Positions 17,678 through 27,119 are shown, numbered from the stretch's first letter. The stretch: DNA of 64,000 nucleotides from Sulfopaludibacter sp035606355 (GCA_035606355.1 DATNFO010000055.1:1-64000); one strand, 5' to 3'. Translations and numbers: made by a program. Notes: a model not told the origin generated them from the letters alone.

Positions 17678-19017
17678 TCACACGCAAGACGCTGCCGCGC
17701 CGTACATTCTTGCGAGGCTTAGGAACCGCCGCTATCGGCCTTCCTTTCCTGGACGCGATGTCGCCGGCGCTCCGCGCCAGCACCATGCCCAATCCGCCCG
17801 TCCGCATGGCGTTCTTCTATGTCCCGAACGGCATCATCATGGATGGCTGGAATCCGGACTACGAAGGCAAGCTGCAGGCGCTGCCGCGGGCGCTTAAATC
17901 GTTGGAGCCTTACAAGGAAGACATCCTCCAACTCGGCAACCTGACGCACAACACCGGCCGTGCGCTGCTGGATGGCGCGGGCGATCACGGGCGCTGCTGC
18001 GGTTCGTACCTCACCGGCATTCAGGTGAAGAAGTCTGTGACGGACATCCGCGCCGGCGTGTCGTTTGATCAGATCGTCGCCAACGAGGTAGGCGGCAAGA
18101 CGCGCTTCCCCTCGCTCGAACTCGGCATGGACGATGCCCGGCAGGCCGGCGATTGCGATTCCGGCTACTCCTGCGCGTACACCAACAACCTCGCCTGGAA
18201 GAGCGAGACGCAGCCGCTGCCGCCGATTCTCAATCCCCGCGTGTTGTTCGAGCGGCTCTTCGGCACGGGTCAGCCGATGACTCCCGAAGAGCGGAAACGC
18301 CAGACCGTTTACCGCCGCAGCATTCTGGATTTCGTCACGGAAGACACGCACAAGCTGGAAGGCTCGCTCGGCCCCACGGACCGCCGCAAGCTCGACGAAT
18401 ACCTCACCGCAATTCGCGCCGTGGAGCGGCAGATCGAGCGCGCTGAAAGCGACAACCGCCAGATCGATCCGCACATGGACAAGCCCTACGGCGTGCCCGC
18501 GGATTTCGCCGAGCACTTCAAGCTGATGTCCAGCATGGTGGCCATCGCATTCCAGGCTGACCTCACGCGCATCGTTACGTTCCTGATGACCAATGAAGGA
18601 ACGTCGCGGCCGTATCGCGAGTTGAACATCCCCGATGGGCACCACCCGCTGACGCACCATCGCGGACAAGCGGAACTCATGGAGAAGGTCCGCCGCATCA
18701 ACGAGTATCACGTACAGCAGTTCGCCGGATTCGTGGAGAAGATGAAGACCGCGAAAGAAGGCGACCGCTCCATGCTCGATAACAGCATGATCGTCTACGG
18801 CGCGGGGCTCTCCGACGGCAACGCGCACTTGCATGAGGATCTGCCCACGGTGGTCATAGGCCGCGGCGGCAGCTATTTCAAGACCGGTCAGCGCATCGTC
18901 GCGCGCCGGGAGACGCCGATGTGCAACCTGTTCCTGACCATGATGGACAGGATGGGAGTTCACCCCGAGCGCTTCGGCGATTCCACGGGCCGCCTGCAGG
19001 GCCTGAATCTGGGCTGA
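17674..19017 (+). CDS. Tat-exported DUF1552 protein
   Basis: 447 residues of the DUF1552 family. A twin-arginine signal (RRTFLRGLGTAAIGLPFL, residues 9-26) indicates folded export. The mature part has MAFFYVPNGIIMDGWNP, a DHGRCCGSYLTG segment near 105, SLELGMDDARQAGDCDSGY near 150 and YGAGLSDGNAHLHEDLPTV near 375. The sequence has alkaline-phosphatase-superfamily/sulfatase-like character, but the activity has not been defined to my knowledge. DUF1592 and DUF1552 genes regularly occur as a pair, as here with an ATGA overlap, so the two products probably act together in the periplasm. Confidence 0.9.
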   Translation: MITRKTLPRRTFLRGLGTAAIGLPFLDAMSPALRASTMPNPPVRMAFFYVPNGIIMDGWNPDYEGKLQALPRALKSLEPYKEDILQLGNLTHNTGRALLDGAGDHGRCCGSYLTGIQVKKSVTDIRAGVSFDQIVANEVGGKTRFPSLELGMDDARQAGDCDSGYSCAYTNNLAWKSETQPLPPILNPRVLFERLFGTGQPMTPEERKRQTVYRRSILDFVTEDTHKLEGSLGPTDRRKLDEYLTAIRAVERQIERAESDNRQIDPHMDKPYGVPADFAEHFKLMSSMVAIAFQADLTRIVTFLMTNEGTSRPYRELNIPDGHHPLTHHRGQAELMEKVRRINEYHVQQFAGFVEKMKTAKEGDRSMLDNSMIVYGAGLSDGNAHLHEDLPTVVIGRGGSYFKTGQRIVARRETPMCNLFLTMMDRMGVHPERFGDSTGRLQGLNLG

Positions 19018-19018
19018 G

Positions 19019-19996
19019 ATGCCACAGTTCGGCAACGCCAAGCCTTCGGCGGGCGCATTCTACGATTCCGGCTTCACCACCATTGACGACCTGCTCGCCA
19101 TGGCGGTGCTTTATGGCTTACAAGGCAAAGGCGATTGCCGCGTCGCGATCGTCACGATGAGCCGCCCGAATCTGGCGGTCGCGGGCTTCGTCGATACGGT
19201 GCAGCGCTACTATCGCGGCGCCCCCGGAAACTTCTCGCAGGTTCCCCCCGTCGGCATGCGCACAGATGGCTCGGCCGGCGAAACTCCCGCTGCGTTCACA
19301 GCGCCGTTTGACCTCAAGAAGCCCGACGGGACGCCCGTCTATCAAAACCAAGTGAAGCGCGTGATCGAGACCGGCGACCCGATTACGCTGATCCGCAATT
19401 ACATGGAGGCGCAGCACGACGGGAACGCTTTCATGGTTCTCGCGGGGCCCGCGACGAATCTCGCCGCGGCTCTCGACTTTCCCGGTCTGAAGCCGCTCAT
19501 TGCCGCCAAAGTAAAGCAGCTAGTGTGGGCCGCCGGCGCCTTCCCCGATGGAGCGGCGGACGCTCACATCACCGCGGATGTGCCGGCCGCGCGCAAGGTG
19601 CTCACCGAATGGCCGGCGCCGGTGGTATTTTGCGGCTCTGAAATCAGCAAGGCCATCGAGTTTCCGGGCGCCGAATTTGAAAAGCAGTTCCCTGAAGGTT
19701 CGCCCGACCATCCGGTAATCGATGCTTACCGCGCAGCAGGAAAAATGCCCTACAATACCCCGTCATGGGCTATGTCCGCGGTCTTGTATGCAGCGCGGTC
19801 CGGCGCGGGACTGTTCCGGTTGTCCGACGTGGGAACCATGGCGGTGGATGCCCAAGGGCGGACTTCGTTTGCTACAAGCGCGAACGGAAAGCACCGGTAT
19901 CTGATCGCCGATCCCGAACAGCAGCAGAAGATCGTGACGGCGCTCGTCGAACTCGCCGCGGCGAAGCGGCAACAGCGCCGCTTTCGGCCTCAATAA
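19019..19996 (+). CDS. Nucleoside hydrolase-like protein
   Basis: 325 residues resembling inosine-uridine-type nucleoside N-ribohydrolases, which cleave ribonucleosides to base and ribose. The N-terminal motif reads YDSGFTTIDDLLAMAVLYG; the canonical DxDxxxDD calcium site is only partly preserved, so catalysis may be altered. Later NGNAFMVLAGPATNLAAAL (near 138) and PVVFCGSEIS (near 200) match family strands. The ATG lies one base after the DUF1552 stop. No clear signal peptide. Third gene of the DUF1592 group. Confidence 0.75.
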   Translation: MPQFGNAKPSAGAFYDSGFTTIDDLLAMAVLYGLQGKGDCRVAIVTMSRPNLAVAGFVDTVQRYYRGAPGNFSQVPPVGMRTDGSAGETPAAFTAPFDLKKPDGTPVYQNQVKRVIETGDPITLIRNYMEAQHDGNAFMVLAGPATNLAAALDFPGLKPLIAAKVKQLVWAAGAFPDGAADAHITADVPAARKVLTEWPAPVVFCGSEISKAIEFPGAEFEKQFPEGSPDHPVIDAYRAAGKMPYNTPSWAMSAVLYAARSGAGLFRLSDVGTMAVDAQGRTSFATSANGKHRYLIADPEQQQKIVTALVELAAAKRQQRRFRPQ

Positions 19997-20016
19997 TCGG
20001 CAAAGTCTGCGCGGTC

Positions 20017-20817
20017 GTGCTGTTTGGAGTGTCTGCCGCGTGGGCGCAAGCTCCCGCCGCGTACTCGCTCACCGAAACCAACAGCATGATGGGGCCGAAG
20101 GTGACCATCCATGTCTATGTGGATGGCAATCGCGCCGTAAGTGACCAGGAATATCTCAACAACGGCGAGCTGGCGCGATCGCGTGCGTATTACGATTTGC
20201 AGTCGCACAAGACGTATGGCTGGAATCCTGCGGACGCGTTCGTGCCGTGCAACACCGGTACCTTCGGCGGCGATTGGGGCGATCCCTTCGCCTCCTCGCG
20301 AGAGATGAGCGCCGACCTGGCGAAACAGAGCGCCAAGGAAACCGGTCAGGAAACCGTGGCAGGGATTCAGGCGAAAGTCATGACCGTGCCCTCCGGAAAA
20401 GTCTGGGTCGATTCGAAAACCGGACTGCTGCTCAAAGCCGTCCTGGGTGGCCAAACCATCATTGAAGTCACGCAGTACACACCCGGCAAACCGGCTGCCA
20501 GCATCTTCGAACTGCCCGCGAGTTGCAGCAGCGCGCCGGCTCCGGCGACACCGGCAGCAAGCGCGGATACGATTGACGCCATCATGCCGCCGGCGTCGAA
20601 AAACACCTGCGCAGCAACCATTCGAGTGCCTGGAGCCACTCGACTATCGATCGACGGAGTTGCCAAGCCGCTGCACAACGGAGAAGTGCACCTCGCAGGC
20701 ATTCCGGATCACTTCCAGATAGAGACAGATTCAGCCGCAGCGCTCATTTATCGCCAGTGCATCCATCCGGAAATGGTCCTGGTCCTGCGCAACGGAAACT
20801 GGTTGTGGTTGAGGTAA
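20017..20817 (+). CDS. Secreted hypothetical protein, start uncertain
   Basis: About 266 residues. A hydrophobic stretch ending WAQA looks like a signal-peptide end. The mature part is beta-rich (YSLTETNSMMGPKVTIHVYVDG, KVWVDSKTGLLLKAVLGGQT) with a Pro/Ala linker near residue 165 and a Cys-containing C-terminal domain. The frame is open back to 19765, but the only conventional start near the signal peptide is GTG at 20017, which would cut off the basic n-region (SASIIGKVCAVV). Translation may begin at an unusual codon (ATA/ATC, 19993-19998, at the TAA of the upstream gene), or the start was lost. No named family recognised. Confidence 0.55.
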   Translation: MLFGVSAAWAQAPAAYSLTETNSMMGPKVTIHVYVDGNRAVSDQEYLNNGELARSRAYYDLQSHKTYGWNPADAFVPCNTGTFGGDWGDPFASSREMSADLAKQSAKETGQETVAGIQAKVMTVPSGKVWVDSKTGLLLKAVLGGQTIIEVTQYTPGKPAASIFELPASCSSAPAPATPAASADTIDAIMPPASKNTCAATIRVPGATRLSIDGVAKPLHNGEVHLAGIPDHFQIETDSAAALIYRQCIHPEMVLVLRNGNWLWLR

Positions 20818-20831
20818 CGGCCAGCCGCCTG

Positions 20832-21215
20832 CTAAGCCGAACGGAGCGCCCGGGCGATCAGCGCCAGTCCTCCGACCAGCAAAACCAGCATGACGATGGT
20901 ATTGAATAGAGTGGTCGGCGCGAAGTAAATGTGCAGATTCGCGATCACGCCCGCCAAAATAAACAGGCCTCCGGCGATGGTCAATAGCCACCCGGCAATG
21001 CTGCGGCCGTTATAGAACAGAAGTGCCACGCCGATCAGCATCGGCAGCAGCGTAACTCCGAACGAGTGCGTCCCGTAGAACCCCCAATACCCGCTCGTGA
21101 CCATCACCTGATTGGTCAGGAGATACCCGCCCACGCACGCGAGAACAAGTCCTATCAAAAATGTGCTCAGGCCGCCGGGGGTGCCGCCGACGTCGTGAAG
21201 ATTGCGATCCGCCAT
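20832..21215 (-). CDS. Small four-helix membrane protein
   Basis: 127 residues with four hydrophobic segments (about 18-35, 52-68, 73-92 and 103-122) and the polar N-terminus MADRNLHDVGGTPGG. No family I recognise and no motif that implies catalysis. Convergent with the preceding secreted-protein gene, with 14 bp between their stops. Confidence 0.7.
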   Translation of the reverse strand: MADRNLHDVGGTPGGLSTFLIGLVLACVGGYLLTNQVMVTSGYWGFYGTHSFGVTLLPMLIGVALLFYNGRSIAGWLLTIAGGLFILAGVIANLHIYFAPTTLFNTIVMLVLLVGGLALIARALRSA

Positions 21216-21275
21216 CTTTTAGAGCATATCTCGGGAAGCGCCCGCCGTGTGAAAAGCCGCCAACCTCTCCCCATC

Positions 21276-21291
21276 TTGTAAATAGTTACAA
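21276..21291. promoter_or_regulatory. Inverted repeat upstream of the TonB-dependent receptor
   Basis: TTGTAA-ATAG-TTACAA is a perfect 6-bp inverted repeat in an AT-rich patch 142 bp before the receptor start. It is flanked by two direct copies of AACCTCTC (21262-21269 and 21291-21298). It could be an operator for the receptor or the divergent membrane-protein gene. Confidence 0.3.
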
Positions 21292-21432
21292 ACCTCTCAC
21301 GGCCTGACGCGTCGAATCGTCAGCTCTAACCGCCCATTCGGGGATATTGGGCCGGCGCCGTTCACGAACAGAGTTAGTTGCGGACACGAAGAGGGAGTCG
21401 TGTGTTCAGTTTCATTGCAAAGGAGAGGGTCA

Positions 21433-24400
21433 ATGAAAAACTCTGTTTTGACCACGTTAGGGGTCTTCGCATTATCCATGCTGGCTTTCGGACAAGCCAG
21501 CGACGGCAACCTGGTCGGCGCTGTTACAGACGTTAGCGGCGCGGCCGTGCCGAACGTGAACGTCGTCGTCAAGAACCACGCTACTGGCCTGGAATCGACG
21601 GCAAAGACAACTGAGGCAGGCGAGTACCGGTTCAACAACCTGCCCGTAGGTATATACGATCTCACGGCGACCGCGACCGGTTTTGCCACGGCGCGGCTCG
21701 GGAACCTGAGCATCGATCTGAATAAGACATCCACCGCCAATCTCAGTTTACAATTAGGCGCCGTAAGCTCAACCGTTGATGTAAGTGAAGCCGCCGCCAC
21801 ATTAGACACGACCACCGCGCAGGTCGGGGCGACGTTTACATCCGCGGCGGCCATCGATATTCCCGCCTCTTCCTTACCGCTCGGCGTGCTGAACCTGTCG
21901 TTGCTGGAGGCCGGCGTATCGAATCCCGGCGGCATCGGTCTTGGCGATGGGCCATCGGTGGGAGGCCAGCGGCCTCGCAACAACAGCTTCAGCATTGAGG
22001 GCGTGAATGACGATCGGCGGGACGTAACCGGTCACAACCTGGCGGTGCCGAATGAAGCCGTTGCGGAGTTCTCGATGTTACAAAACCAGTTTTCCGCGGA
22101 GTTCGGCGATAGCACGGGAGGGCAGTTCAACACCGTTGTCAAGAGCGGCGGAAACCGTATTCATGGGTCGGCCTTCGAGTATCTTCAGAACCGCAACCTC
22201 AACGCGAACGACAATCTGAATGCGCTGAGCGGCATCCTCTCGCCGCCAAGATACGATTCGAATACATTCGGCGGCTCCGTCGGTGGCCCTATCAAAAAGG
22301 ACAAGCTGTTCTATTACGGCTTATATCAGTACAATCCCACCGGTCAGGCGCCCGCATCGGCGCAAGGCGCGATCTACTCTCCCACAGCGGCGGGTTACTC
22401 CCAGCTAGCCTCGATTCCAGGCGTTTCATCGACCAATCTGAACGTGCTGAAAACATACCTTCCGGCTGCGCCATCCGCGAGTAAGTCGACTCCCGTTTGT
22501 CCCGGCCTTAGTGGCGCGAGTTGCACGTCAAGCACTCCGGGAGCTTTCAATATTCCGATCGGCGTCTATCCGGTAACCTTGCCCAGCTACTTGAATATCA
22601 CCGACTTCCTGGTGAGCATCGACTATAACCTCTCGGCTTCCGATCAGATACGCGGCAGGTATCTGGACGACCGCCGCAGCGGCTTCGATACTTCCACCTT
22701 GCCTGCTCTGCCGTCGTTCTTTCAACAGCGTCAGACCACCTCAAAGCTTGTGGCCTTCTCCGAGTTTCACACCTTCGCGCCCAGCGTGGTCAACGAATTC
22801 CGTCTGGGGTACCAGCGGTATAACGACAGCGTGCCTTCGGGCGACTATAGCTTCCCTGGCCTGGACGCGTTTCCGAATATTGTGATTGCCAACGATTTGA
22901 ACGTTCAGCTAGGTCCATACAGCACGTCGCCTCAATTCACCATCATCAACACTTACCAGGCAATCGATAACCTGAGTTGGACGAAGGGCAAGCACACCAT
23001 CAAGGTTGGCTGGGAAGGGCGTAAGTACATCGACGGCACCGTTGCGGTGCAACGCGTCCGCGGCGATTACGATTACAAGACGCTGGGGCAGTTCATTCTC
23101 GACTATACGCCCGATCAACTGGCGGAGCGGAATGTCGGTGTGGCGCCGTACTCCGGAAATGCCATCAATACGTCGCTCTTCGCCAATGACAGCTATCGCT
23201 GGAAGCCGAACGTGACAATTAACATCGGCCTGCGCTGGCAGTACGACGGCGTTCCTCATGACGATAAGCAATGGACGCTCAATTCGATTGCCAGCGTACC
23301 GGGGTTAATCGAGTTCCGCGCGCCGACCGCACAGTTGAATGCATTCGCGCCGCGTCTCGGCATCGCGTACTCCCCGGGGTCGAGCGGCCGCACCTCCATT
23401 CGGGCGGGCTTCGGAATGGCGTATGACAAGTTGTTCGAGAATCTTGGAACCAATAACCGCCCGCCCGAGATTTCAACGACGGTTGACGCTCCATCGCTCG
23501 GCGGCGCTACTCCCGGTTACCTGGCAACAGGCGGCATTCCCGCGAGAGCCTCGGCGGGGCCGGCCTGCACGGACGCCCTGAGTTGCCGCGCCATCACCTC
23601 CGGGTATGTTTACGATGAGCAGTTGCCGTATGCAATCACCTGGAACGCCGGCATACAGCACGTCTTCCACCAGGACTACACCTTTGAGGCGCGGTATCTG
23701 GGCACCAAGGGCGTTCACCTCTTCACGCAGAATCGAATCAACCGGATCGACAAAGTAACTGCCAGCCGTTTCATTCCCACTTACCTGCAGACTCCCAGCG
23801 CCGCCACGCTCTCTGCCGAACCCTTGCTCCTCGGAGATATTCAGGCGTTCTCCAGTTTCGACCCGGCGTACCTGGCCGCTGGATTTACATCCAATATCGT
23901 AGCGTTCCCGAGCCGCGGCAACTCCGAATATCACGGCCTCGCGCTCGAATTGACGCGCCGCTTCACCAATAGCCTGCTGCTCAAAGCCGCGTACACGTGG
24001 AGCCACAACATTGATGACAGCACCGCCGATCTGTTCTCAACCCTGCTCGCGCCGCGGCGGCCGCAGGATTTCCAGAACATGAGCGCCGAGAAATCGGCAT
24101 CGTTCCTCGATCGCCGCCAGCGGCTTACATTGACGTGGCTGTATGAGTTACCTGCGTTCCGCAAGAGCGATAACAAGTTCTTCCGCTTCGCATTAGGCGG
24201 ATACATGTTGAGCGGCACTTACACTTACGAGTCTCCGCAGTTTGCGACGGTGCAAAGCGGCATCGATTCGAACCTGAATGGCGATTCCGCCGGCGACCGC
24301 GCGATCGTCAACCCGCAAGGCGATGCCAACGCCGGCAGCGACGTAATCGCACTCGCGCGCGACGGCAGCGTCGTCAGCGCCAGCACGGCATGCAAGATCG

Positions 24401-24783
24401 GCGGCCAGGCGACCACCGGCACTAACTGCACCGCGGCATACGTGGCCAGCAATCCGAATGCGCGGTACATCATTGCAGGCGCCGGAGCGCTTGCGAATGC
24501 CGGCCGCAATACCATTCCGCTGCGGCCAATTAACAATTTCGATGTTCAGGTGAAGAAGGAATTCCTGTTCAAAGAAAATGTGAAATTCCAGATTGCCGCG
24601 CAGGCGTTCAATCTATTCAACCACCCGCAGTATGTTTCCGGTTACATCAACAACGTGCAGTTCCATGACAGCAACACCACGAACCTCAACCTGGTGCCTA
24701 ACAGCAGCGTGTTCGGCCAACCGGACCAGGTGTTCAGCAGCAACCCGCGAGGCATGCAATTGACCGCGCGCTTTGAGTTCTAA
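21433..24783 (+). CDS. TonB-dependent receptor with carboxypeptidase-regulatory-like N-terminal domain (Oar-like)
   Basis: 1,116 residues. Signal peptide MKNSVLTTLGVFALSMLAFGQ, then a carboxypeptidase-regulatory-like beta-sandwich (about 25-110, GAVTDVSGAAVPNVNVVVKN), a plug-type region with RNNSFSIEGVNDD near 185, and a long outer-membrane barrel ending in RFEF, with a C-terminal aromatic as expected. This Oar/CarA-like subtype is strongly expanded in Acidobacteria. The transported substrate is unknown; glycans or peptides are usual guesses. GGAGAGGG in front of 21433 supports that ATG over the upstream one at 21400. A strong terminator follows immediately. Confidence 0.92.
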   Translation: MKNSVLTTLGVFALSMLAFGQASDGNLVGAVTDVSGAAVPNVNVVVKNHATGLESTAKTTEAGEYRFNNLPVGIYDLTATATGFATARLGNLSIDLNKTSTANLSLQLGAVSSTVDVSEAAATLDTTTAQVGATFTSAAAIDIPASSLPLGVLNLSLLEAGVSNPGGIGLGDGPSVGGQRPRNNSFSIEGVNDDRRDVTGHNLAVPNEAVAEFSMLQNQFSAEFGDSTGGQFNTVVKSGGNRIHGSAFEYLQNRNLNANDNLNALSGILSPPRYDSNTFGGSVGGPIKKDKLFYYGLYQYNPTGQAPASAQGAIYSPTAAGYSQLASIPGVSSTNLNVLKTYLPAAPSASKSTPVCPGLSGASCTSSTPGAFNIPIGVYPVTLPSYLNITDFLVSIDYNLSASDQIRGRYLDDRRSGFDTSTLPALPSFFQQRQTTSKLVAFSEFHTFAPSVVNEFRLGYQRYNDSVPSGDYSFPGLDAFPNIVIANDLNVQLGPYSTSPQFTIINTYQAIDNLSWTKGKHTIKVGWEGRKYIDGTVAVQRVRGDYDYKTLGQFILDYTPDQLAERNVGVAPYSGNAINTSLFANDSYRWKPNVTINIGLRWQYDGVPHDDKQWTLNSIASVPGLIEFRAPTAQLNAFAPRLGIAYSPGSSGRTSIRAGFGMAYDKLFENLGTNNRPPEISTTVDAPSLGGATPGYLATGGIPARASAGPACTDALSCRAITSGYVYDEQLPYAITWNAGIQHVFHQDYTFEARYLGTKGVHLFTQNRINRIDKVTASRFIPTYLQTPSAATLSAEPLLLGDIQAFSSFDPAYLAAGFTSNIVAFPSRGNSEYHGLALELTRRFTNSLLLKAAYTWSHNIDDSTADLFSTLLAPRRPQDFQNMSAEKSASFLDRRQRLTLTWLYELPAFRKSDNKFFRFALGGYMLSGTYTYESPQFATVQSGIDSNLNGDSAGDRAIVNPQGDANAGSDVIALARDGSVVSASTACKIGGQATTGTNCTAAYVASNPNARYIIAGAGALANAGRNTIPLRPINNFDVQVKKEFLFKENVKFQIAAQAFNLFNHPQYVSGYINNVQFHDSNTTNLNLVPNSSVFGQPDQVFSSNPRGMQLTARFEF

Positions 24784-24803
24784 GAAAGCCGTCAGCGACT
24801 GAA

Positions 24804-24836
24804 GGCAGGCCGGTCAGATCCGGCCTGCCGATTTTT
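24804..24836 (+). terminator. Rho-independent terminator of the TonB-dependent receptor gene
   Basis: Perfect 10-bp stem GGCAGGCCGG / CCGGCCTGCC with a 6-nt loop, then GA and five T. It begins 21 bp after the receptor stop and just precedes the 3' end of the convergent ABC-F gene. Confidence 0.88.
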
Positions 24837-24841
24837 GCCGA

Positions 24842-26479
24842 TCACGCGTGAATGCCTGGCGCTTCATGGCCCAGCTTCTGCACGTATTCCACATACGACC
24901 CGGGATAGACCAGCGGCTCCCGCGCCGTTCCCGACTCGCCGCCGAGTTCCAGGACGCGCGACGCCAGCGAGCGCAGGAAAGTGCGGTCGTGCGAAACGAA
25001 GATCATGGTGCCTTCGAACCCGCGGAGCGCCTCCGCGAGCATCTCTTTCGTCGCGAGGTCCAGGTGGTTGGTGGGCTCATCCAGGACCAGCAGGTTCGGC
25101 GGATTGTACAGCATGCGCGCCATCGCCAGCCGCGACCGCTCCCCGCCGGACAGCGCGCGGATCTTCTTATCCACCTCGTCGCCCGAGAATTGGAACGCGC
25201 CGGCGAGCGTGCGTAGCGAGCCCAGGTTGTCCTGCGGAAAATCCTCCTGCAACTGCTCGATGACCGTCAGGTTCGCCGCGAGCACGTCCAGCGATTGCTG
25301 CGCGAAGTAGCCCATCGTGACGCTCGCGCCAATGCGCACGCTACCCGCATCGGGCGTGGACACCCCCGCAATCATTTTCAGCAGCGTAGTTTTGCCTGCG
25401 CCGTTGCGGCCCATCACTGCCCAGCGCTCGCCGCGGCGGACCGTGAGATCGAAGTTGCTGTAAATGTTTCGCTTCCCGTAGCTCTTACACAGGTCTTCGA
25501 TGACGATTACCTGATCTCCCGAGCGCGGCGGCGTGCGGAACTCGAACTTCACCACGTGACGCTTCTTCGGCAGCTCGATCTTCTCGATTTTATCGAGTGC
25601 CTTAATCCGGCTCTGCACCTGCGCGGCTTTGGCGGCGTGCGCCTTGAACCGTTCGATGAAGCGCTGCTCCTTGGCCAGCATCGCCTGCTGCCGCGCAAAA
25701 GCGGCCTGTTGATTGGACTCGCGGATGGCCCGCTCGCGTTCGTAAAAGTCGTAATTGCCTGAGTAAACGATAATCTCGCCGCCATCGATTTCGGCGATCC
25801 GGTTCACCACGCGATTCATGAACTCCCGGTCGTGGGAAGTCATCAGGAGCGCCCCTGTGTACGTCGTCAGAAACCGTTCCAGCCAGATGATGGACTCGAT
25901 ATCGAGGTGGTTTGTCGGTTCATCCATCAGCAGGACGTCAGGACGCCCGAGCAGCACCCGAGCCATCGCTACGCGAATCTTCCAGCCACCGGAGAGCGCG
26001 CCCACATCGCCATCGATCTGGTCGTCTTCGAAGCCGAGGCCGTGCAGCACCTCACGCGCCTGCGCCTCCAACGCGTAGCCGCCGAGGTGCTCGTATTCCT
26101 CCTGCACGTGGCCGAAGCGCTCGAGGATCCGGTCCATCTCGTCAAGCTTTTCCGGATCCCCCATGGCGTGCTGGAGTTCTTCTAATTCGTGGTGCAGGTC
26201 GCCGAGCCTGCCGCTGCCGGCGATCGCCTCATCGAGCGCCGACCTGCCCTGCATTTCCTCCACATCCTGGCGGAAGTAGCCGATCGTGAGCCGCTTGGGA
26301 ACGGAAATGTCGCCCTCGTCAGGTTCCTCTTCGCCGACGATCATGCGGAACAAAGTGGTCTTACCCGAGCCGTTGGGACCCACCAACCCGACCTTCTCGC
26401 CGGGGTTCAACTGGAAAGAGGCATCGACGAAGACGAGTTGCCGGCCATACTGCTTATGAATGCTTGTGAACGAGATCAT
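24842..26479 (-). CDS. ABC-F family ATPase
   Basis: A 545-residue soluble protein with two ABC cassettes and no membrane domain. Walker A motifs: GPNGSGKTT near residue 36 and GRNGAGKTT near 355. Signatures: LSGGWKIRVAMARVLL and LSGGERSRLAMARML. Walker B: LLMDEPTNHLD and LVLDEPTNHLD. A charged linker rich in Lys, Arg and Gln between the cassettes (about 240-310) includes REROU-like helical sequence typical of the P-site tRNA interaction arm region. ABC-F proteins act on the ribosome to rescue or tune translation, and some give antibiotic resistance; this one fits the housekeeping YbiT/Uup/EttA-like group. An inverted repeat covers its start codon. Confidence 0.93.
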   Translation of the reverse strand: MISFTSIHKQYGRQLVFVDASFQLNPGEKVGLVGPNGSGKTTLFRMIVGEEEPDEGDISVPKRLTIGYFRQDVEEMQGRSALDEAIAGSGRLGDLHHELEELQHAMGDPEKLDEMDRILERFGHVQEEYEHLGGYALEAQAREVLHGLGFEDDQIDGDVGALSGGWKIRVAMARVLLGRPDVLLMDEPTNHLDIESIIWLERFLTTYTGALLMTSHDREFMNRVVNRIAEIDGGEIIVYSGNYDFYERERAIRESNQQAAFARQQAMLAKEQRFIERFKAHAAKAAQVQSRIKALDKIEKIELPKKRHVVKFEFRTPPRSGDQVIVIEDLCKSYGKRNIYSNFDLTVRRGERWAVMGRNGAGKTTLLKMIAGVSTPDAGSVRIGASVTMGYFAQQSLDVLAANLTVIEQLQEDFPQDNLGSLRTLAGAFQFSGDEVDKKIRALSGGERSRLAMARMLYNPPNLLVLDEPTNHLDLATKEMLAEALRGFEGTMIFVSHDRTFLRSLASRVLELGGESGTAREPLVYPGSYVEYVQKLGHEAPGIHA

Positions 26480-26524
26480 GGAGTGCGGAAAACGCTAATT
26501 CCGGGCCGCGCGCCCGGCACTCCA
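26479..26524 (-). promoter_or_regulatory. Hairpin spanning the ABC-F start codon
   Basis: On the minus strand TGGAGTGC pairs with GCACTCCA, whose last base is the A of the ABC-F ATG. A GC-rich inner hairpin (CCGGGC, 5-nt loop, GCCCGG; 26501-26517) sits inside. No Shine-Dalgarno sequence is visible before the ATG. The structure would occlude the initiation region if the transcript begins upstream of it. Confidence 0.4.
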
Positions 26525-26640
26525 TTATCCTATGGCAACAGTGACGCCTGCCCTTCCCCGCGGACTCGCCTGCATTCGTACGGAACGTTTCGTTGGACCT
26601 TCGCGTGTCGGACATCGGGTTAGCTGCGCAACGAAAAACA

Positions 26641-27117
26641 ATGTCAGATTCGAAAACTCCTTCTGAAGACGAAATGCGGAACAACGTGATCCGCCTCGCG
26701 TTCAACGGCGCTCCCGAGCGGTTCGAAGAGTTCTGCCACATTCTCGCCGCAAGCGTGCCCGAGGCCCATTCCGGCGTTCTCCGCGGAAGCGCGATCACGG
26801 GTTTTCGGTGGAAGGACGGCGCGCCATTCGATGCCGATGGGCCCGGCACCAGCGACCTGGACGTCACGCTGGTCGGGTCCGACGTGCTTCGCTACTATTC
26901 CATCGACGGGTACTGGATCCCCGGCATCCACTCCCGGCCGCTCAGCGATGTCGATCCCGATATCGCGCCTGAGCTGATTCCGCTGCGGAATCGCCTCATG
27001 GGAATGGTCGGCCGCCCCGTGAATATCCAGGGTACGCGGGACTGGGTGCAATCCTTGCGCGGCGAACTCATGGGACAGCCTTACCTGACGCTGTTCGGAA
27101 CGCCGTCCGGCGAATAG
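26641..27117 (+). CDS. Nucleotidyltransferase-fold-like protein
   Basis: About 158 residues. A helical start is followed by VLRGSAITGFRW and, about 17 residues later, TSDLDVTLVG. The GS...DxD spacing recalls the polymerase-beta-type nucleotidyltransferase core, although the insert between them is long. The end (LRGELMGQPYLTLFG) is helical. The ATG at 26641 is preferred to the TTG at 26593. Only 2 bp separate its stop from the next gene, an EEP-family hydrolase, so they are likely cotranscribed. Family assignment is tentative. Confidence 0.6.
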   Translation: MSDSKTPSEDEMRNNVIRLAFNGAPERFEEFCHILAASVPEAHSGVLRGSAITGFRWKDGAPFDADGPGTSDLDVTLVGSDVLRYYSIDGYWIPGIHSRPLSDVDPDIAPELIPLRNRLMGMVGRPVNIQGTRDWVQSLRGELMGQPYLTLFGTPSGE

Positions 27118-27119
27118 CG

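Noticed and set aside
17719..19041. 440-codon open frame antisense to the DUF1552 gene
   Set aside because: Same codon-bias shadow; the plus strand carries a Tat signal and family motifs throughout.
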